NCBI GenBank assembly: GCA_030426345.1
Contig: JAUHYU010000033.1
Span: 1 to 49,425, forward strand
Length of the DNA stretch: 49,425 bases
Direction: 5' to 3'
From: Bacteroidia bacterium
GTDB lineage: Bacteria > Bacteroidota > Bacteroidia > Cytophagales > Cyclobacteriaceae
Part shown: positions 8,605 to 18,219 of the stretch, piece by piece
How the letters are laid out: each line of letters opens with the position of its first letter
How positions within the stretch are numbered: position 1 is the first letter of the stretch
Made by a program: the position numbers and the translations under genes
The notes under the pieces: generated by a model
The model's input: the letters and a program-made list of their open reading frames with translations, nothing else
Told to the model about the DNA's origin: nothing
Database searches by the model: none

Positions 8605-9507
8605 TTAATAAACTATATTCGTCCTGATAGAATCCACCTGATTGGTCAATCGCGAAAGCAATTCATCATTAAGCACTTCATTTCCTTTTCCATCCCTTAT
8701 TTTGCCCATCGGATCAAATTTAGAATAGTTATCATACAATTCATTCAAGCTATTGATGGTGGCTATCTCCCAATCTTCCTTGTTGTCCACACCTTCCAGC
8801 AAATCGATCACATCTTTGAGCGATTCTTTTTGATTTACCAGCATTTGCACCAACGGAGCAAGAATCTCCATCCTTTTGTCATTCGGCAACAAATCTTTTG
8901 GATAGGTATTGATGATTTGTGTAGAAATGTACATTCCTTCAATAAATGATCCCCCAATCATAAGTGCGGCAACATTATCTCGATCGTTGGATTGCAAGTA
9001 GGAATCACTATTGGCAATCACCTGATCGATGATACTCGCCAAACTATCTGTGTTTGATAGGTTGTTTTCAAACCGCTCTATCACCTTCATATCCACGGCA
9101 TCTTGTGTGCCAATCGTCTCGGCAAGTTTCAGGCAAACATCCATATAGTTGAGTGCCTCCTGAGTTTTGCCATAGCTACTCAAGTAACCAATGTCGGTAG
9201 CATATACACCAAGGTTGAATGCTGCTTTTTTAGTAGATATAGTGTATGATTCATATTTTTTATTGTCATTGACGATGCTCGGATTGAAATCCGCGCCTGT
9301 TCCTTTTATGATATATGGAATTTCAGAAGGCGAGGGAATATCCCGCATTGTTTTTTCTACTTTTTCTTTCAATTGCGCTTTGGCGGCATCAAATTCTTTG
9401 GCGGCACTTCCTTCTTTTTTCTTGTCAGAGCCGCAAGCAATCAAAATGCCGATAGCAAATGTCAGTAAAATTTTACTGCTCCATTGGTAATAATTCCCTG
9501 ATTTCAT
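8605..9507 (-). CDS. Predicted lipoprotein of unknown function
   Basis: The product is about 300 residues from ATG 9507 (a TTG two codons earlier is also in frame). A hydrophobic N-terminal segment ends in a lipobox, ILIACG, so Cys near residue 25 should be lipidated. The mature part starts with a charged stretch (GSDKKKEGSAAKEF) and is predominantly helical, with no motif I recognise. It would sit on the inner face of the outer membrane or be surface exposed. A terminator follows it directly. Its upstream neighbour is a secreted protein on the same strand 75 bp away. No function is proposed. Confidence 0.75.
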   Translation of the reverse strand: MKSGNYYQWSSKILLTFAIGILIACGSDKKKEGSAAKEFDAAKAQLKEKVEKTMRDIPSPSEIPYIIKGTGADFNPSIVNDNKKYESYTISTKKAAFNLGVYATDIGYLSSYGKTQEALNYMDVCLKLAETIGTQDAVDMKVIERFENNLSNTDSLASIIDQVIANSDSYLQSNDRDNVAALMIGGSFIEGMYISTQIINTYPKDLLPNDKRMEILAPLVQMLVNQKESLKDVIDLLEGVDNKEDWEIATINSLNELYDNYSKFDPMGKIRDGKGNEVLNDELLSRLTNQVDSIRTNIVY

Positions 9508-9582
9508 AGTCAAATATTTTGCGGTTAAGTTAAATAGGTGTTTTTCAAATAATTAAAGTAAATATATCAAAGAAAATAGTTT

Positions 9583-10116
9583 TTACTCAATGGAAGGTTG
9601 AAAAATAAGCATGGTTCTCACTTCATCTTCCTCCAACCCAACAGCGATTCCTCTTCCTTTGCAAATTTTGTAAGTAATTCCATCGCTGGTTTTTGATTCT
9701 AATTTTTCGTTCCCATAGATTTCATGGATTTTGGCGGCATTATCCCAGAAATTCAGTCCTTCCATAGTCCCGATGTTTTCGCACAGCATTTGATTGTACT
9801 CAGCATCGCTCCCCAATTGTATCATGCAGACTTTGCCCTCCTTAAAGAGCAAGGTCGTGACAGGCAGCCACATAATATGCTGATAGCTCACAGCAAAATC
9901 AAAGTCCTGCCCTGCATTGTCTGCGATAAGTTGCACCTCCGGGCTGACATCTTCCTTATCGCTCATATGCCCCTTGAATCCAAGTTCCCATTCTACTTCA
10001 TCCCAATCTGCGCCAATTTTTACATCCATAATTCCCTCTCCGGGAATCAGAAACTGCGCAAAGCTTTGCGAAAGCGCAAACATAAAAATGAAGAAAAGAA
10101 TGCCAATAAATTTCAT
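9583..10116 (-). CDS. Secreted protein of unknown function
   Basis: The 177-residue product starts with a clear signal peptide (MKFIGILFFIFMFALSQSFA, cleavage likely before QF). The mature part is acidic with alternating short beta-like stretches, for example VKIGADWDEVEWELG near 32-46 and TLLFKEGKVCMIQLG near 88-102. It contains two cysteines and no known motif. It would be periplasmic or exported. It is probably co-transcribed with the lipoprotein gene downstream (75-bp gap). A half copy of the dispersed repeat (9723-9730) lies inside it. Confidence 0.7.
   Translation of the reverse strand: MKFIGILFFIFMFALSQSFAQFLIPGEGIMDVKIGADWDEVEWELGFKGHMSDKEDVSPEVQLIADNAGQDFDFAVSYQHIMWLPVTTLLFKEGKVCMIQLGSDAEYNQMLCENIGTMEGLNFWDNAAKIHEIYGNEKLESKTSDGITYKICKGRGIAVGLEEDEVRTMLIFQPSIE
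9723..9743 (+). repeat. CATGGATT core with degenerate tail, inside a gene
   Basis: Exact core at 9723-9730, eight bases (TTGGCGGC), then ATTAT instead of a T-run. It resembles the intergenic variant at 22183. Confidence 0.4.
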
Positions 10117-10191
10117 AACACTTCAAAACCCTGTTGTCAACGGCCTCAAAGATAATCCATTTTTCTGACTTGAAGGATTCGATGTGCTGTT

Positions 10192-10213
10192 CATGGTTTT
10201 TTAACCCTTTTTT
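10192..10213 (+). repeat. Dispersed repeat, one-mismatch copy
   Basis: CATGGTTT, eight bases (TTTAACCC), then TTTTTT. It is intergenic between the divergent secreted-protein and Dabb genes, and nearly identical to the copy at 34291 over its length. Confidence 0.6.
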
Positions 10214-10322
10214 ACTTGAATTTTCGTGTATACATCATGAAAGCAGTAGAGCCCTTGATTTTATATTTCTAAAACTATTCATTTATTTGCATCTCAATAA
10301 TCAGAGATAAAACGTACAGAGA

Positions 10323-10625
10323 ATGATCAAACATATAGTCATGTGGAAGCTCAAGGAAGAGGCGGAAGGAAATAGCAAAGCTGAAAATATCCGCATTGTC
10401 AAAGAAAAATTACTGGCATTAAAACCGTTGGTTCCGCAAATAGACACGATCGAAGTCGGCGTTAATTTCAATACTTCCGATGCAGCCTTTGACGTTGTAC
10501 TAACTTCTACGCACCAGACCAAGGCAGATTTGGTCGGCTATGCCAATCACGAAGCGCATAAAGAAGCCGGGCAATTTATTGGAAAAGTAGTTGCTGAGAG
10601 AAGAGTTGTAGATTTTGAATATTAG
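10323..10625 (+). CDS. Dabb family (stress-responsive A/B barrel) protein
   Basis: The 100-residue product is a single Dabb domain, a small dimeric alpha/beta barrel. The family's opening MIKHIVMWKLKEEAEG is present, followed by PQIDTIEVGVNFN and the LVGYANHEAHKE segment typical of the C-terminal helix. Bacterial Dabb proteins are cytosolic, and most lack a known reaction. It is the first gene of a plus-strand group with the 85-residue protein 21 bp downstream. Confidence 0.9.
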   Translation: MIKHIVMWKLKEEAEGNSKAENIRIVKEKLLALKPLVPQIDTIEVGVNFNTSDAAFDVVLTSTHQTKADLVGYANHEAHKEAGQFIGKVVAERRVVDFEY

Positions 10626-10646
10626 TTGCAATAAAGGACGGAGAGG

Positions 10647-10904
10647 ATGATAGGCAAAGGAGAATTTTTAGACATGAAAATGGACGACATGGTGGAGACG
10701 CTCTACCGGGATGGGACATTCATGGTTTCGATCCGATATTATGCATATAAAATCAACCTTTACCTGCTGTCAGATTTTTATGTAGAAGTATTTTACAGTC
10801 ATAAATACGATAAAATAGAACGCGTTGAACTACTACAACGTAAAACCAAAAGGATCAAATTTTACGCCGACCAGATCAGGCTTCCCGCCAATCTGCTTGC
10901 TTAG
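10647..10904 (+). CDS. Small conserved-looking protein of unknown function
   Basis: The 85-residue product (MIGKGEFLDMKMDDMVETLY at its start) is rich in aromatic and basic residues and has no signal peptide or membrane segment. The ATG at 10647 follows a purine-rich GGAGAGG. It lies 21 bp after the Dabb gene and 38 bp before the methyltransferase, so it is probably co-transcribed with them. I do not recognise a family. Confidence 0.65.
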   Translation: MIGKGEFLDMKMDDMVETLYRDGTFMVSIRYYAYKINLYLLSDFYVEVFYSHKYDKIERVELLQRKTKRIKFYADQIRLPANLLA

Positions 10905-10942
10905 CTGCTACTTGAGCGAATAAAATTGCCCAAAGGAATTTT

Positions 10943-11644
10943 ATGAGAAAGATTAGTCTTGTTCTGCTCACCATTATATCCTCTCTAGCGACATATCAAT
11001 GCGCTGCTCAACAGTATACTTTTAAGAAAGGGGATTCTAATGGTACTGAAAAATGGTATATGGGCCGTGAAATTGCACATGTGATGGGTTATCAAGGGAT
11101 ACATTGGCTTGAGCGACCTGAACGTGAAGAAGAAGAAAATACCTCTATTTTAATTAAAAACATGGCTATTGGTCCTGATGATATCATTGCGGATGTTGGT
11201 GCTGGCTCGGGATACCATGTTTTTAAAATGGCAGCAATAGCTGAAAGTGGACTTGTATATGCTGTTGATATCCAGGATGAAATGCTTGAGACAATTGAAA
11301 TCCGTAAACGTAAAGATGGAATCAATAACATAGAGCTTGTGAAAGGATCTGAAAAAGGCACCAATCTAAAACATAATTCTGTTGACAAAGTGCTGTTAGT
11401 GGATGTCTATCACGAATTTAGCTATCCGAAAGAGATGATGGCTTCAATCAGGGATGCAATGAAGGATGATGCTGAACTATTTTTAATTGAATATCGTGGT
11501 GAAGATGATTGGATACCCATTAAAAAACTTCATAAAATGACCCTAAAACAGGCAGTAAAGGAATTGGATGTTGTGGGTTTGAAACTTGAACGCAACATTG
11601 ATAATCTTCCCTGGCAGCATTGCATGATTTTCGTTAGGAAATAA
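10943..11644 (+). CDS. Exported class I SAM-dependent methyltransferase
   Basis: The 233-residue product has a class I methyltransferase core: motif I DVGAGSGYHVFKMA near residues 88-101, an acidic end to beta-2 (VYAVDIQDEML near 113-123), LLVDVYHEF near 152-160 and LFLIEYRGED near 180-190. It starts with a convincing signal peptide or lipoprotein-like leader (MRKISLVLLTIISSLATYQCAAQ). A SAM enzyme outside the cytoplasm would lack its cofactor in most models, but exported methyltransferases of this type recur in Bacteroidota. The ATG has an upstream AAAGGA. A bidirectional terminator lies beyond the stop. Confidence 0.8.
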   Translation: MRKISLVLLTIISSLATYQCAAQQYTFKKGDSNGTEKWYMGREIAHVMGYQGIHWLERPEREEEENTSILIKNMAIGPDDIIADVGAGSGYHVFKMAAIAESGLVYAVDIQDEMLETIEIRKRKDGINNIELVKGSEKGTNLKHNSVDKVLLVDVYHEFSYPKEMMASIRDAMKDDAELFLIEYRGEDDWIPIKKLHKMTLKQAVKELDVVGLKLERNIDNLPWQHCMIFVRK

Positions 11645-11715
11645 CTGGGTTTCAATAATTTCTTGACATTATACCCTAAAGCTGGCGCACGCGTGCCAAA
11701 TCACAAATGAAACAC

Positions 11716-11754
11716 AAAAAAGCCCTGAAAACCCATGAAAAATTAAGGCTTTTT
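11716..11754. terminator. Bidirectional terminator built from two repeat copies
   Basis: A reverse variant copy (A-run from 11716, eight bases, AACCCATG at 11730-11737) overlaps a forward variant (CATGAAAA at 11734, eight bases, TTTTT at 11750-11754). AAAAAGCC at 11717-11724 pairs with GGCTTTTT at 11747-11754. It lies between the convergent methyltransferase and porU genes and has a U-tract in both directions. Confidence 0.75.
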
Positions 11755-11756
11755 GG

Positions 11757-14700
11757 CTATCTCAAAAGATACATTTTCCCAATACCATTGTTGAATGCAC
11801 GATCGGCAGAAGTTTCCCGGTGCTTCATGTCCACGCCATTGGTATAGATTTTTACTTTGTATAAATACACGCCATTGGCCAACTGGTCGCCATACTCATC
11901 GCGGCCGTCCCAAGCATATTCTGTTTTGTTGTGACCAATCCTGATCGGACCAATTTCATCCTGTGTAATTTCCCTCACAACAGTGCCGTTCACCGTCATG
12001 ATCTGGATAATGATTTCATCAGGAATCTCACTTCCCGTCAGTGTAAATACAAATTGAGTCCTTGTGGAAAATGGATTTGGGTAAGGAAAAAAGTTGGTAA
12101 TCTGAGATTCATTGATCACGTCAAAGTTTACAAAATATGGTTCCGACCCTGATGGGTTTCCGCTGGCATCTGTGGCCTCCGCCCGCAAGGCATATTTACC
12201 ATCAGCAAGAACCGTCGGTTGATATTCTACAATAAAATCATTGTCGTCAGATGCTGGAGTCCAGGTGATATTGGGCGATGAGAAACTAACACGAACCGGC
12301 TGACAAGCATCACATTGTTCATTCAAATACAAGTGTACGCCGAGTGTGTCTGTCTTGGGCAGTCCGTTTTCATCATCTTTAAGTCGAAGGGTGATTATCG
12401 GCGATGGTGAGACGATATCGCCATCCATGATAAATTCCCCATCAACCGTCACTTCCATAATCGGGTTGGTGTTATCTGCAACCACGTTGAGGTATTTGGG
12501 GAAATTAATATAATTGTTGTTATAGTTTTGCTCCGGCAGCAGGTATGGATTTGCGAATACTTTTACATCATTCATCCCCACTTTTTCATGCGTATCCAGG
12601 GAGATGGTGAAATCTGTAGATTCATGGAAATTCAATGGTTTTAACATCAATGTATCCGCGTACGATTTGCGGTCATCATTATTAAAAATACTGTATTCCA
12701 CAGCAATTGAATCCACAAATGCATAATTGGAAACATTGTCAAAAGTAAGATTCATTTCATGGGTTTCACCCTCATTTTTTTCAATTTCAGTAGTTGACTG
12801 GTCTGATTTGTAAGTGAGCACTCCTTCAGGAACTCCGTCAAAAATTACCATCCATTTTTGCAGTTGCGAGGGTGTGAGGTTTTGTTCATCCCGAAGGTTC
12901 AATTCCAATCGAAGGTATGGGTATTCCGCCGCATTGACACTTTGCAAATCCACCTCTTTAGATTGAACTCGCTCAATCAACAGTTTTTCATTTTGATTGC
13001 CATCAATACCATAAATATTAAATGAAAACTCATCCACCGATGGGGATTCAAGGCTTGTGGCATTTTGTTCAAATGACTTCCAATTGGCTGCAGGGCCGAT
13101 ATTTGGGCTGCGCACACTCCCCGAAACAGCTTGGCCGCTGATTGTTCCATCAAATATAATTTCCTGTTCTTCTGGTGGTGTAGGGTTTGAATAATCTGCT
13201 TTGACAATGGTGGCTGTGCCGGGATTATCTCCCTTTTTACCTAAAATGATGACCGGCTCTCCGTTGGCCAAACTTTCAATATCTGAAGCGTTTATCCCAA
13301 TTTCAGCAAGCTTAGCCATCGTGCTGGCAGGCCATGATTGAAAGGTGACATTTCCTATGGAAAAAAGTAACACATAGTCGCCATCACCCATAGTTTCAAT
13401 ATAATCTTCCATCCATAAATTTGTTCGAATTTCGCGATTGATCAAGTTATTGATGACCTGTGGTATTCTTCCGCAATTTTTCCGATCTAAAACAAAAGGG
13501 TCGCCCAACACTAAATATGGCACCGTTGTAGATTTGTCAAAAGCCACGAGGTTCATGGAATTATTGGTACATAGCCGTGTGGGAAAAATGTATTGCGTGT
13601 TGTTGATGGTCAATTCCACATTTTCATAATCCAGGTCAGGGTTTGATGTACCAAAGGTTCTCAGGTGAATATTGGTTTCAAAACGCTCAAATTCCCATGA
13701 ACGGTTTGCCTCGTTGAGCACGACCTGACCCATGTCATTTCCATGAAATTGTTGGAAGTGCGCCATCGCCCAACCATTTGAGCCGTTGTTGACAAAAGTA
13801 AAAGAAGAAGTATTCCAGATATCCAGCTCGTTGGGCCTTGCCTCAGAAAATTTTGTGCGCCAATAAAAAACCAAGGTATCTTGGTCGGGCAAGTTATCAA
13901 AAAGGTTCACCTGCCACTTAGCCAGCGCATTGCCAGGAATAGAAGTTTGTTTCTTATATGGACTATTGAATGAATTCGTGGTATCCAATTCGAAAAGAAA
14001 GGTTCGATTTTCCATGAGCAAATCAAGCGACTGGGCTACCAACTGAATTTCTTCGGTACTGACAATGGCATACTTCGCAGGAAATATATTGCTGGTTCCT
14101 CCCAAAGGCACGAAATATTCAAATGTGGCTTGGTTGTTTATCTCATCCAGTTCCTTGATTTCATTCAGTGGATCGAGAGAAACAGTAAACTGGTTGAGCC
14201 CAAATCCATCAATCCCTACTGGAGGAATTTCAAAATATAGCGTGTCCTTGTAAAAAACAGGAGCATAAACCATCGTATCCAAAATATGCTCCTGACCATT
14301 GCTCAACCTTCGACTTATGGCCACTTTTAACGAGTCATTCTGCGTCACTCCAAAATTTTGTGCAATCAAGCTCAAGCGGAAAGATTCAAAAACATTAATA
14401 GGGTCTTCACCAAGGGACTGTGCAAATACATTATCATTCGTTATGGCATAGTCTGGTTTGTCGGCCCTGAAAAGCACCACTGAAGGATCTCCCTGCAAGG
14501 ACATCTGCTGAATCTGTGAAATATCCGATTCACTATTAGAATACCTGCTGAGGTACCTTCTGCCAACCTCCTTTTGAAGACTGCCAATGCTTTCTCCCAA
14601 AAACAAGGTATCGGTAAACGCCACTTCGTAAAACAAATCTGTGTATCGCTTCAGTCTATTGGTAAGTGCCGCGCCGGTATGCGCAAGAAAGCCAACCGCC

Positions 14701-16805
14701 CCTTTGTCAGGCGTGCCAATCCAATCCTCGCCAAATCCATAGCCAGTATTGTACATGTCACCTGCATTGCATCCATTCACGATCATTATGGGATATTTAC
14801 CCTTATTCTGATAGCCCAATCCTTCGTTCGATACATTGCCAATTTCTATATCTGCGGAAGTCGTTGCCGAATGACCGAAAAATGTGATCAGTATCTTTCC
14901 GGCATTTACGTACTCGGCTATGTTGATCAGTTCTGTGGCACCGTTGGTTTTTTTGCTAATGGTTTCTACTTTTCCTCCAAGATATTCACCTTCAGCGACC
15001 GCTTTAAAACCATCGACATAACTGCGAAATTCGCTTTGTTGCGCATCGCCCCGTCCACCACTCAGGTGGACAAGCTCTTTTTGCCACAGTGCATTGTTAG
15101 GCATACTTTCCATTTCTTTAACCTTATCCAAATATGCCGCCAACGCAGCAGGTGATTCCGCAGAGATTCTACCTACCGGAAATCCGGATTCGTATGTAGC
15201 TCCCTTTAGCCCTGCTGTAAAAATGGCATCGCTACCCGGGAAACCACTTGTCGGAATCAGGTCGCGGATTTCTGCTCCTCCTGCACGAAATTGCTGCAAA
15301 TAGGATGATGTGAGGCCCTTTCCCATGATGAACAAATACTTGGGATCACCCCCTGCAGCCATGAATTTGCAAAACCTAAACAACGCCAAAGGGGTATATT
15401 CGCCATAGCTAAATAAATCATACAACTGGCTAATATTGACCAAAAGTGTGTCAAACCCTCCTCCGGCCGTTGATGCCCGATAAGCGGCGTAAGCCATCGG
15501 CACATCCGAGTAATTGGTCGTGGCGCTACGCAGCGATTTGTGTGTAATCATGAGAAAATCAGCTTTTGCCGGATCAAGCTTTCTCATGGAAATTAGACCC
15601 ATTTTTGGCACTCGTTTTCTCTCCGAGGCAATAAGTAATTTCCTTCCCGAAGCGTTGTTAAGCACGATGGCTTCAATACCTGACCCTTGAACATCGTAGC
15701 CAATTTCGAGGATATTTTCCTCATCGGAAATATCAAAGAAGTCTGAACCGCTAGGCACATTTTGTATTTGTAAAAATGATCTGTTGTTGTTTACCGATGG
15801 CAAATAATATACTTTTTGGACTTCAGAATTTTGATCCCACGTCTGAGGATACTCCACCCGAACCATGGTAATAGATACACGATCAGAGACACCATTGTCT
15901 GTGACATTCACTCTGACGGTCAAGTTTCCTCCAGCCAAATCTGACCACTCTAGGTCATCAGTGATAAGCTCGTTGTAGTTGTAATTAAAATCAGCAGATT
16001 TCCATGATCGCAAGTTATTGGCATCCGGACCTACTTCTATCGTGACATGATGGGCGAGGTTGTTTTCACCTGTGAGCAATAATTCTAATTTCGGTTTCGG
16101 GCCTGAGGTCACATAATTCTCCAGATTGGAAAGGCTGATATCTCCAGAACTCCCCTGCCTGATCCCAGCCCCAGTCCAACCTTCTCCATAATCATAAACC
16201 GAAAGATATGTTTCCGCACTAACTACACCAATCGGATAGCGCAAACCGATAGTGTATCTATTCGTCTGCAATGCGATATGTTCATCGAGATGATGGCTTT
16301 GAGGGGGAAGGTTCGCAGTATTGTTTTCCTTAAAAAAAACCATTCTTTTTCCATGGTTTCTAGCATGCCATGTCAGGAAATACGCAGTGGTGTCGGAGTA
16401 AATATTATAATATCCATGGGGTTGCGCCTCCGGTTTCACATACAATTCTTTATCGAGTGTACCGTCATTTCTCTTACCATAAAAATCGATATAATCGCCA
16501 GAATCAAAGCTGCCATCATCCTCGCCAGCCACAAAAATTGACTGCTCTTTTCCTCTATGGAAAATCTGCACATATTGAGGGTCGACAGTGCTGACAGGAA
16601 AACCCACGGAGGCCAGTTCCGCATAGGAAATGCGATACATCCCGTCTTCGGCAGTAGATAGTTTATAATATTTCTGGGTATAGTTGATCCATTCATTTCC
16701 AAACTCTTGAGCATACACACCGGATGTAATCATGGAAAAAAGTACCATCGTGAGCCAAAATCCGCAATATGTATTCTTAAAAGTCTTCAATTTATTCTTG
16801 ATCAT
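11757..16805 (-). CDS. porU: Type IX secretion system sortase PorU
   Basis: The 1682-residue product is a gingipain-like (C25) cysteine peptidase of the PorU type. PorU cleaves the C-terminal signal of T9SS cargo at the cell surface and attaches the protein to A-type LPS. A signal peptide spans about residues 1-32. The C25 domain (about 415-790) holds the catalytic His in TFFGHSATT (H645) and Cys in MIVNGCNAGD (C679). The long C-terminal part is beta-rich, ending in a FlgD-Ig-like module (YPNPFS near 1590, then WDGRDEYGD and GVYLYKVKI). Its start overlaps the end of porV by 14 bp, implying translational coupling. P. gingivalis has the same porU-porV adjacency. Confidence 0.92.
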   Translation of the reverse strand: MIKNKLKTFKNTYCGFWLTMVLFSMITSGVYAQEFGNEWINYTQKYYKLSTAEDGMYRISYAELASVGFPVSTVDPQYVQIFHRGKEQSIFVAGEDDGSFDSGDYIDFYGKRNDGTLDKELYVKPEAQPHGYYNIYSDTTAYFLTWHARNHGKRMVFFKENNTANLPPQSHHLDEHIALQTNRYTIGLRYPIGVVSAETYLSVYDYGEGWTGAGIRQGSSGDISLSNLENYVTSGPKPKLELLLTGENNLAHHVTIEVGPDANNLRSWKSADFNYNYNELITDDLEWSDLAGGNLTVRVNVTDNGVSDRVSITMVRVEYPQTWDQNSEVQKVYYLPSVNNNRSFLQIQNVPSGSDFFDISDEENILEIGYDVQGSGIEAIVLNNASGRKLLIASERKRVPKMGLISMRKLDPAKADFLMITHKSLRSATTNYSDVPMAYAAYRASTAGGGFDTLLVNISQLYDLFSYGEYTPLALFRFCKFMAAGGDPKYLFIMGKGLTSSYLQQFRAGGAEIRDLIPTSGFPGSDAIFTAGLKGATYESGFPVGRISAESPAALAAYLDKVKEMESMPNNALWQKELVHLSGGRGDAQQSEFRSYVDGFKAVAEGEYLGGKVETISKKTNGATELINIAEYVNAGKILITFFGHSATTSADIEIGNVSNEGLGYQNKGKYPIMIVNGCNAGDMYNTGYGFGEDWIGTPDKGAVGFLAHTGAALTNRLKRYTDLFYEVAFTDTLFLGESIGSLQKEVGRRYLSRYSNSESDISQIQQMSLQGDPSVVLFRADKPDYAITNDNVFAQSLGEDPINVFESFRLSLIAQNFGVTQNDSLKVAISRRLSNGQEHILDTMVYAPVFYKDTLYFEIPPVGIDGFGLNQFTVSLDPLNEIKELDEINNQATFEYFVPLGGTSNIFPAKYAIVSTEEIQLVAQSLDLLMENRTFLFELDTTNSFNSPYKKQTSIPGNALAKWQVNLFDNLPDQDTLVFYWRTKFSEARPNELDIWNTSSFTFVNNGSNGWAMAHFQQFHGNDMGQVVLNEANRSWEFERFETNIHLRTFGTSNPDLDYENVELTINNTQYIFPTRLCTNNSMNLVAFDKSTTVPYLVLGDPFVLDRKNCGRIPQVINNLINREIRTNLWMEDYIETMGDGDYVLLFSIGNVTFQSWPASTMAKLAEIGINASDIESLANGEPVIILGKKGDNPGTATIVKADYSNPTPPEEQEIIFDGTISGQAVSGSVRSPNIGPAANWKSFEQNATSLESPSVDEFSFNIYGIDGNQNEKLLIERVQSKEVDLQSVNAAEYPYLRLELNLRDEQNLTPSQLQKWMVIFDGVPEGVLTYKSDQSTTEIEKNEGETHEMNLTFDNVSNYAFVDSIAVEYSIFNNDDRKSYADTLMLKPLNFHESTDFTISLDTHEKVGMNDVKVFANPYLLPEQNYNNNYINFPKYLNVVADNTNPIMEVTVDGEFIMDGDIVSPSPIITLRLKDDENGLPKTDTLGVHLYLNEQCDACQPVRVSFSSPNITWTPASDDNDFIVEYQPTVLADGKYALRAEATDASGNPSGSEPYFVNFDVINESQITNFFPYPNPFSTRTQFVFTLTGSEIPDEIIIQIMTVNGTVVREITQDEIGPIRIGHNKTEYAWDGRDEYGDQLANGVYLYKVKIYTNGVDMKHRETSADRAFNNGIGKMYLLR
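15585..15606 (+). repeat. Weak repeat variant inside porU
   Basis: CATGGAAA, eight bases (TTAGACCC), then ATTTTT. It has two core changes, could be chance, and is listed for completeness. Confidence 0.2.
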
Positions 16806-17865
16806 TCAATCCTACAGCTATTGAAAATACATGGGAATAAAGCGCTTCTGCTTGATCGGAAAAATCCGTCATGGCATAGTCCACCCGCAGAGCTTTGATT
16901 TTAACACCTAACCCAAAATTTGGTTGCCAAGAAGTATGTTGTTCATTGTTAAAATCTTGTACTTGCTGAAACTTTCCTGCACCAAGACGCAAAAATGCAA
17001 TCTGCGAATAATCTAGCTCTACACCTATGACAGGGGAAACAGATGCAAAATCCGTCTTCAACAGGACATTCCGTTTTCCGTCAAAAGTAACCTCTAAATC
17101 AGCAGAAGCCAGCAAACCAATTTTCTTTCCAAATTCGAAATTTCTCGACATACCGAAAATCATCCTTGGCAAGGTCACCTCAATTGAGGAGACAGGAATC
17201 ACATTTCCCGTAAGGGCATATACGTCTTCTACCAAATCCGAATTGTGCGACCAAGCGTTGAACGTACCGGTAATGTCTCTGAGCATAAGACCAAACTCCC
17301 ATTTTCCCATGGATTTTTGGGCACTTACATCCAATCCAAACCCCCAGGCATTAGCGAAGTCGCCTACTGTCCGATGAACAACCTTAAAATTTCCACCAAT
17401 ATTTATTCCGCCAAGGATGGGCAAAATCCTCGCATAGGAGAATATGAAAGCATAATCCGCTGCGGAAAAAAACCGAATATTATCATAGTTGATGGTGCCA
17501 TTCGCATCGTATAGAAATCGCGTGTCGGGAATATCGTCGATGCCAAACCGGATGACAGAAAATGCCAAATGGCTCAGCGTATCAATAGGCATGGCAAAGC
17601 TCAAAAAATCATAGTTGGCGATGCCGGCGAAATATTCTGAGTGCATCAGCGTCACCTCGTATTTGTCATGGATTTTTAGCAGTCCTGCGGGGTTCCAATG
17701 AGCAGAGGTGCCATCGGCCACGTTGGCAGTCACGCTGTTGGCCATGCCCAAAGCACGCGCGCCCACACCTATCGACAGGAATTCGTTGCTGTACTTTGGC
17801 GCCGAAACCTGCCCAAATGAAACAGTAGTATAGCAGAAAAATAAGAGTAGAAATATCCGCCTCAA
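16792..17865 (-). CDS. porV: PorV/PorQ-family outer-membrane protein, probable PorV
   Basis: The 357-residue beta-barrel protein opens, after a signal peptide (about 1-19, ending SFGQ), with KYSNEFLSIGVGARALGMAN and then GTSAHWNPAGL, the hallmark of the PorV/PorQ family. PorV shuttles T9SS cargo from the SprA translocon to the PorU attachment complex. The length is a little short for PorV and near that of PorQ; adjacency and overlap with porU favour PorV. The only start giving a sound signal peptide is TTG at 17865; no ATG lies upstream in frame. The far end overlaps porU by 14 bp. Confidence 0.82.
   Translation of the reverse strand: MRRIFLLLFFCYTTVSFGQVSAPKYSNEFLSIGVGARALGMANSVTANVADGTSAHWNPAGLLKIHDKYEVTLMHSEYFAGIANYDFLSFAMPIDTLSHLAFSVIRFGIDDIPDTRFLYDANGTINYDNIRFFSAADYAFIFSYARILPILGGINIGGNFKVVHRTVGDFANAWGFGLDVSAQKSMGKWEFGLMLRDITGTFNAWSHNSDLVEDVYALTGNVIPVSSIEVTLPRMIFGMSRNFEFGKKIGLLASADLEVTFDGKRNVLLKTDFASVSPVIGVELDYSQIAFLRLGAGKFQQVQDFNNEQHTSWQPNFGLGVKIKALRVDYAMTDFSDQAEALYSHVFSIAVGLNDQE
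17308..17315 (+). repeat. CATGGATT core inside porV
   Basis: Exact 8-base core, no T-run at the expected distance. It lies antisense within porV. Confidence 0.4.
17667..17674 (+). repeat. CATGGATT core inside porV
   Basis: Exact 8-base core, followed by TTTAGCAG and then TCCTG. This is the second core inside the same gene, 359 bp from the first. Confidence 0.4.
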
Positions 17866-18219
17866 ACCAGATTCAATATTTGTTGTTCATTTAACCAGCA
17901 AAAATAGCAACAATGCATTATATATAGTTGTGCATTACCCGAATACTATGAGGTATTTAGTACATCCCTTCTAAAAAAAATCTGAATTTCATTAGAATAA
18001 TTATACTATTAGCCCATTAAATTGAACTATATAAAGTTTATTTCAAAAATGGTAATGTTTTTTACTTAGTACTTGGCCATGCAAGGTACTATTCCGTATA
18101 ACAGGTCATGTATCGATTAGGATTTCCATTATGAAACCGGCATGACCGGAGCAAATTAAGGACACACAAGTGGATAGTTGTAATCCTTGGCAATCGGATT
18201 CTTAGATAATTATGAACGG
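17866..18219. other. Divergent promoter region between porV and padR
   Basis: This 354-bp, AT-rich stretch must carry the promoters of the porV-porU unit (leftwards) and of padR (rightwards). PadR proteins usually repress their own operon, so an operator is expected on the right side, but I could not pick a convincing inverted repeat. No repeat copy or RNA gene is seen. Confidence 0.5.

Noticed and set aside
14574-15155. 193-codon plus-strand frame inside porU
   Set aside because: It is antisense to the conserved C25 catalytic domain and has no independent support.
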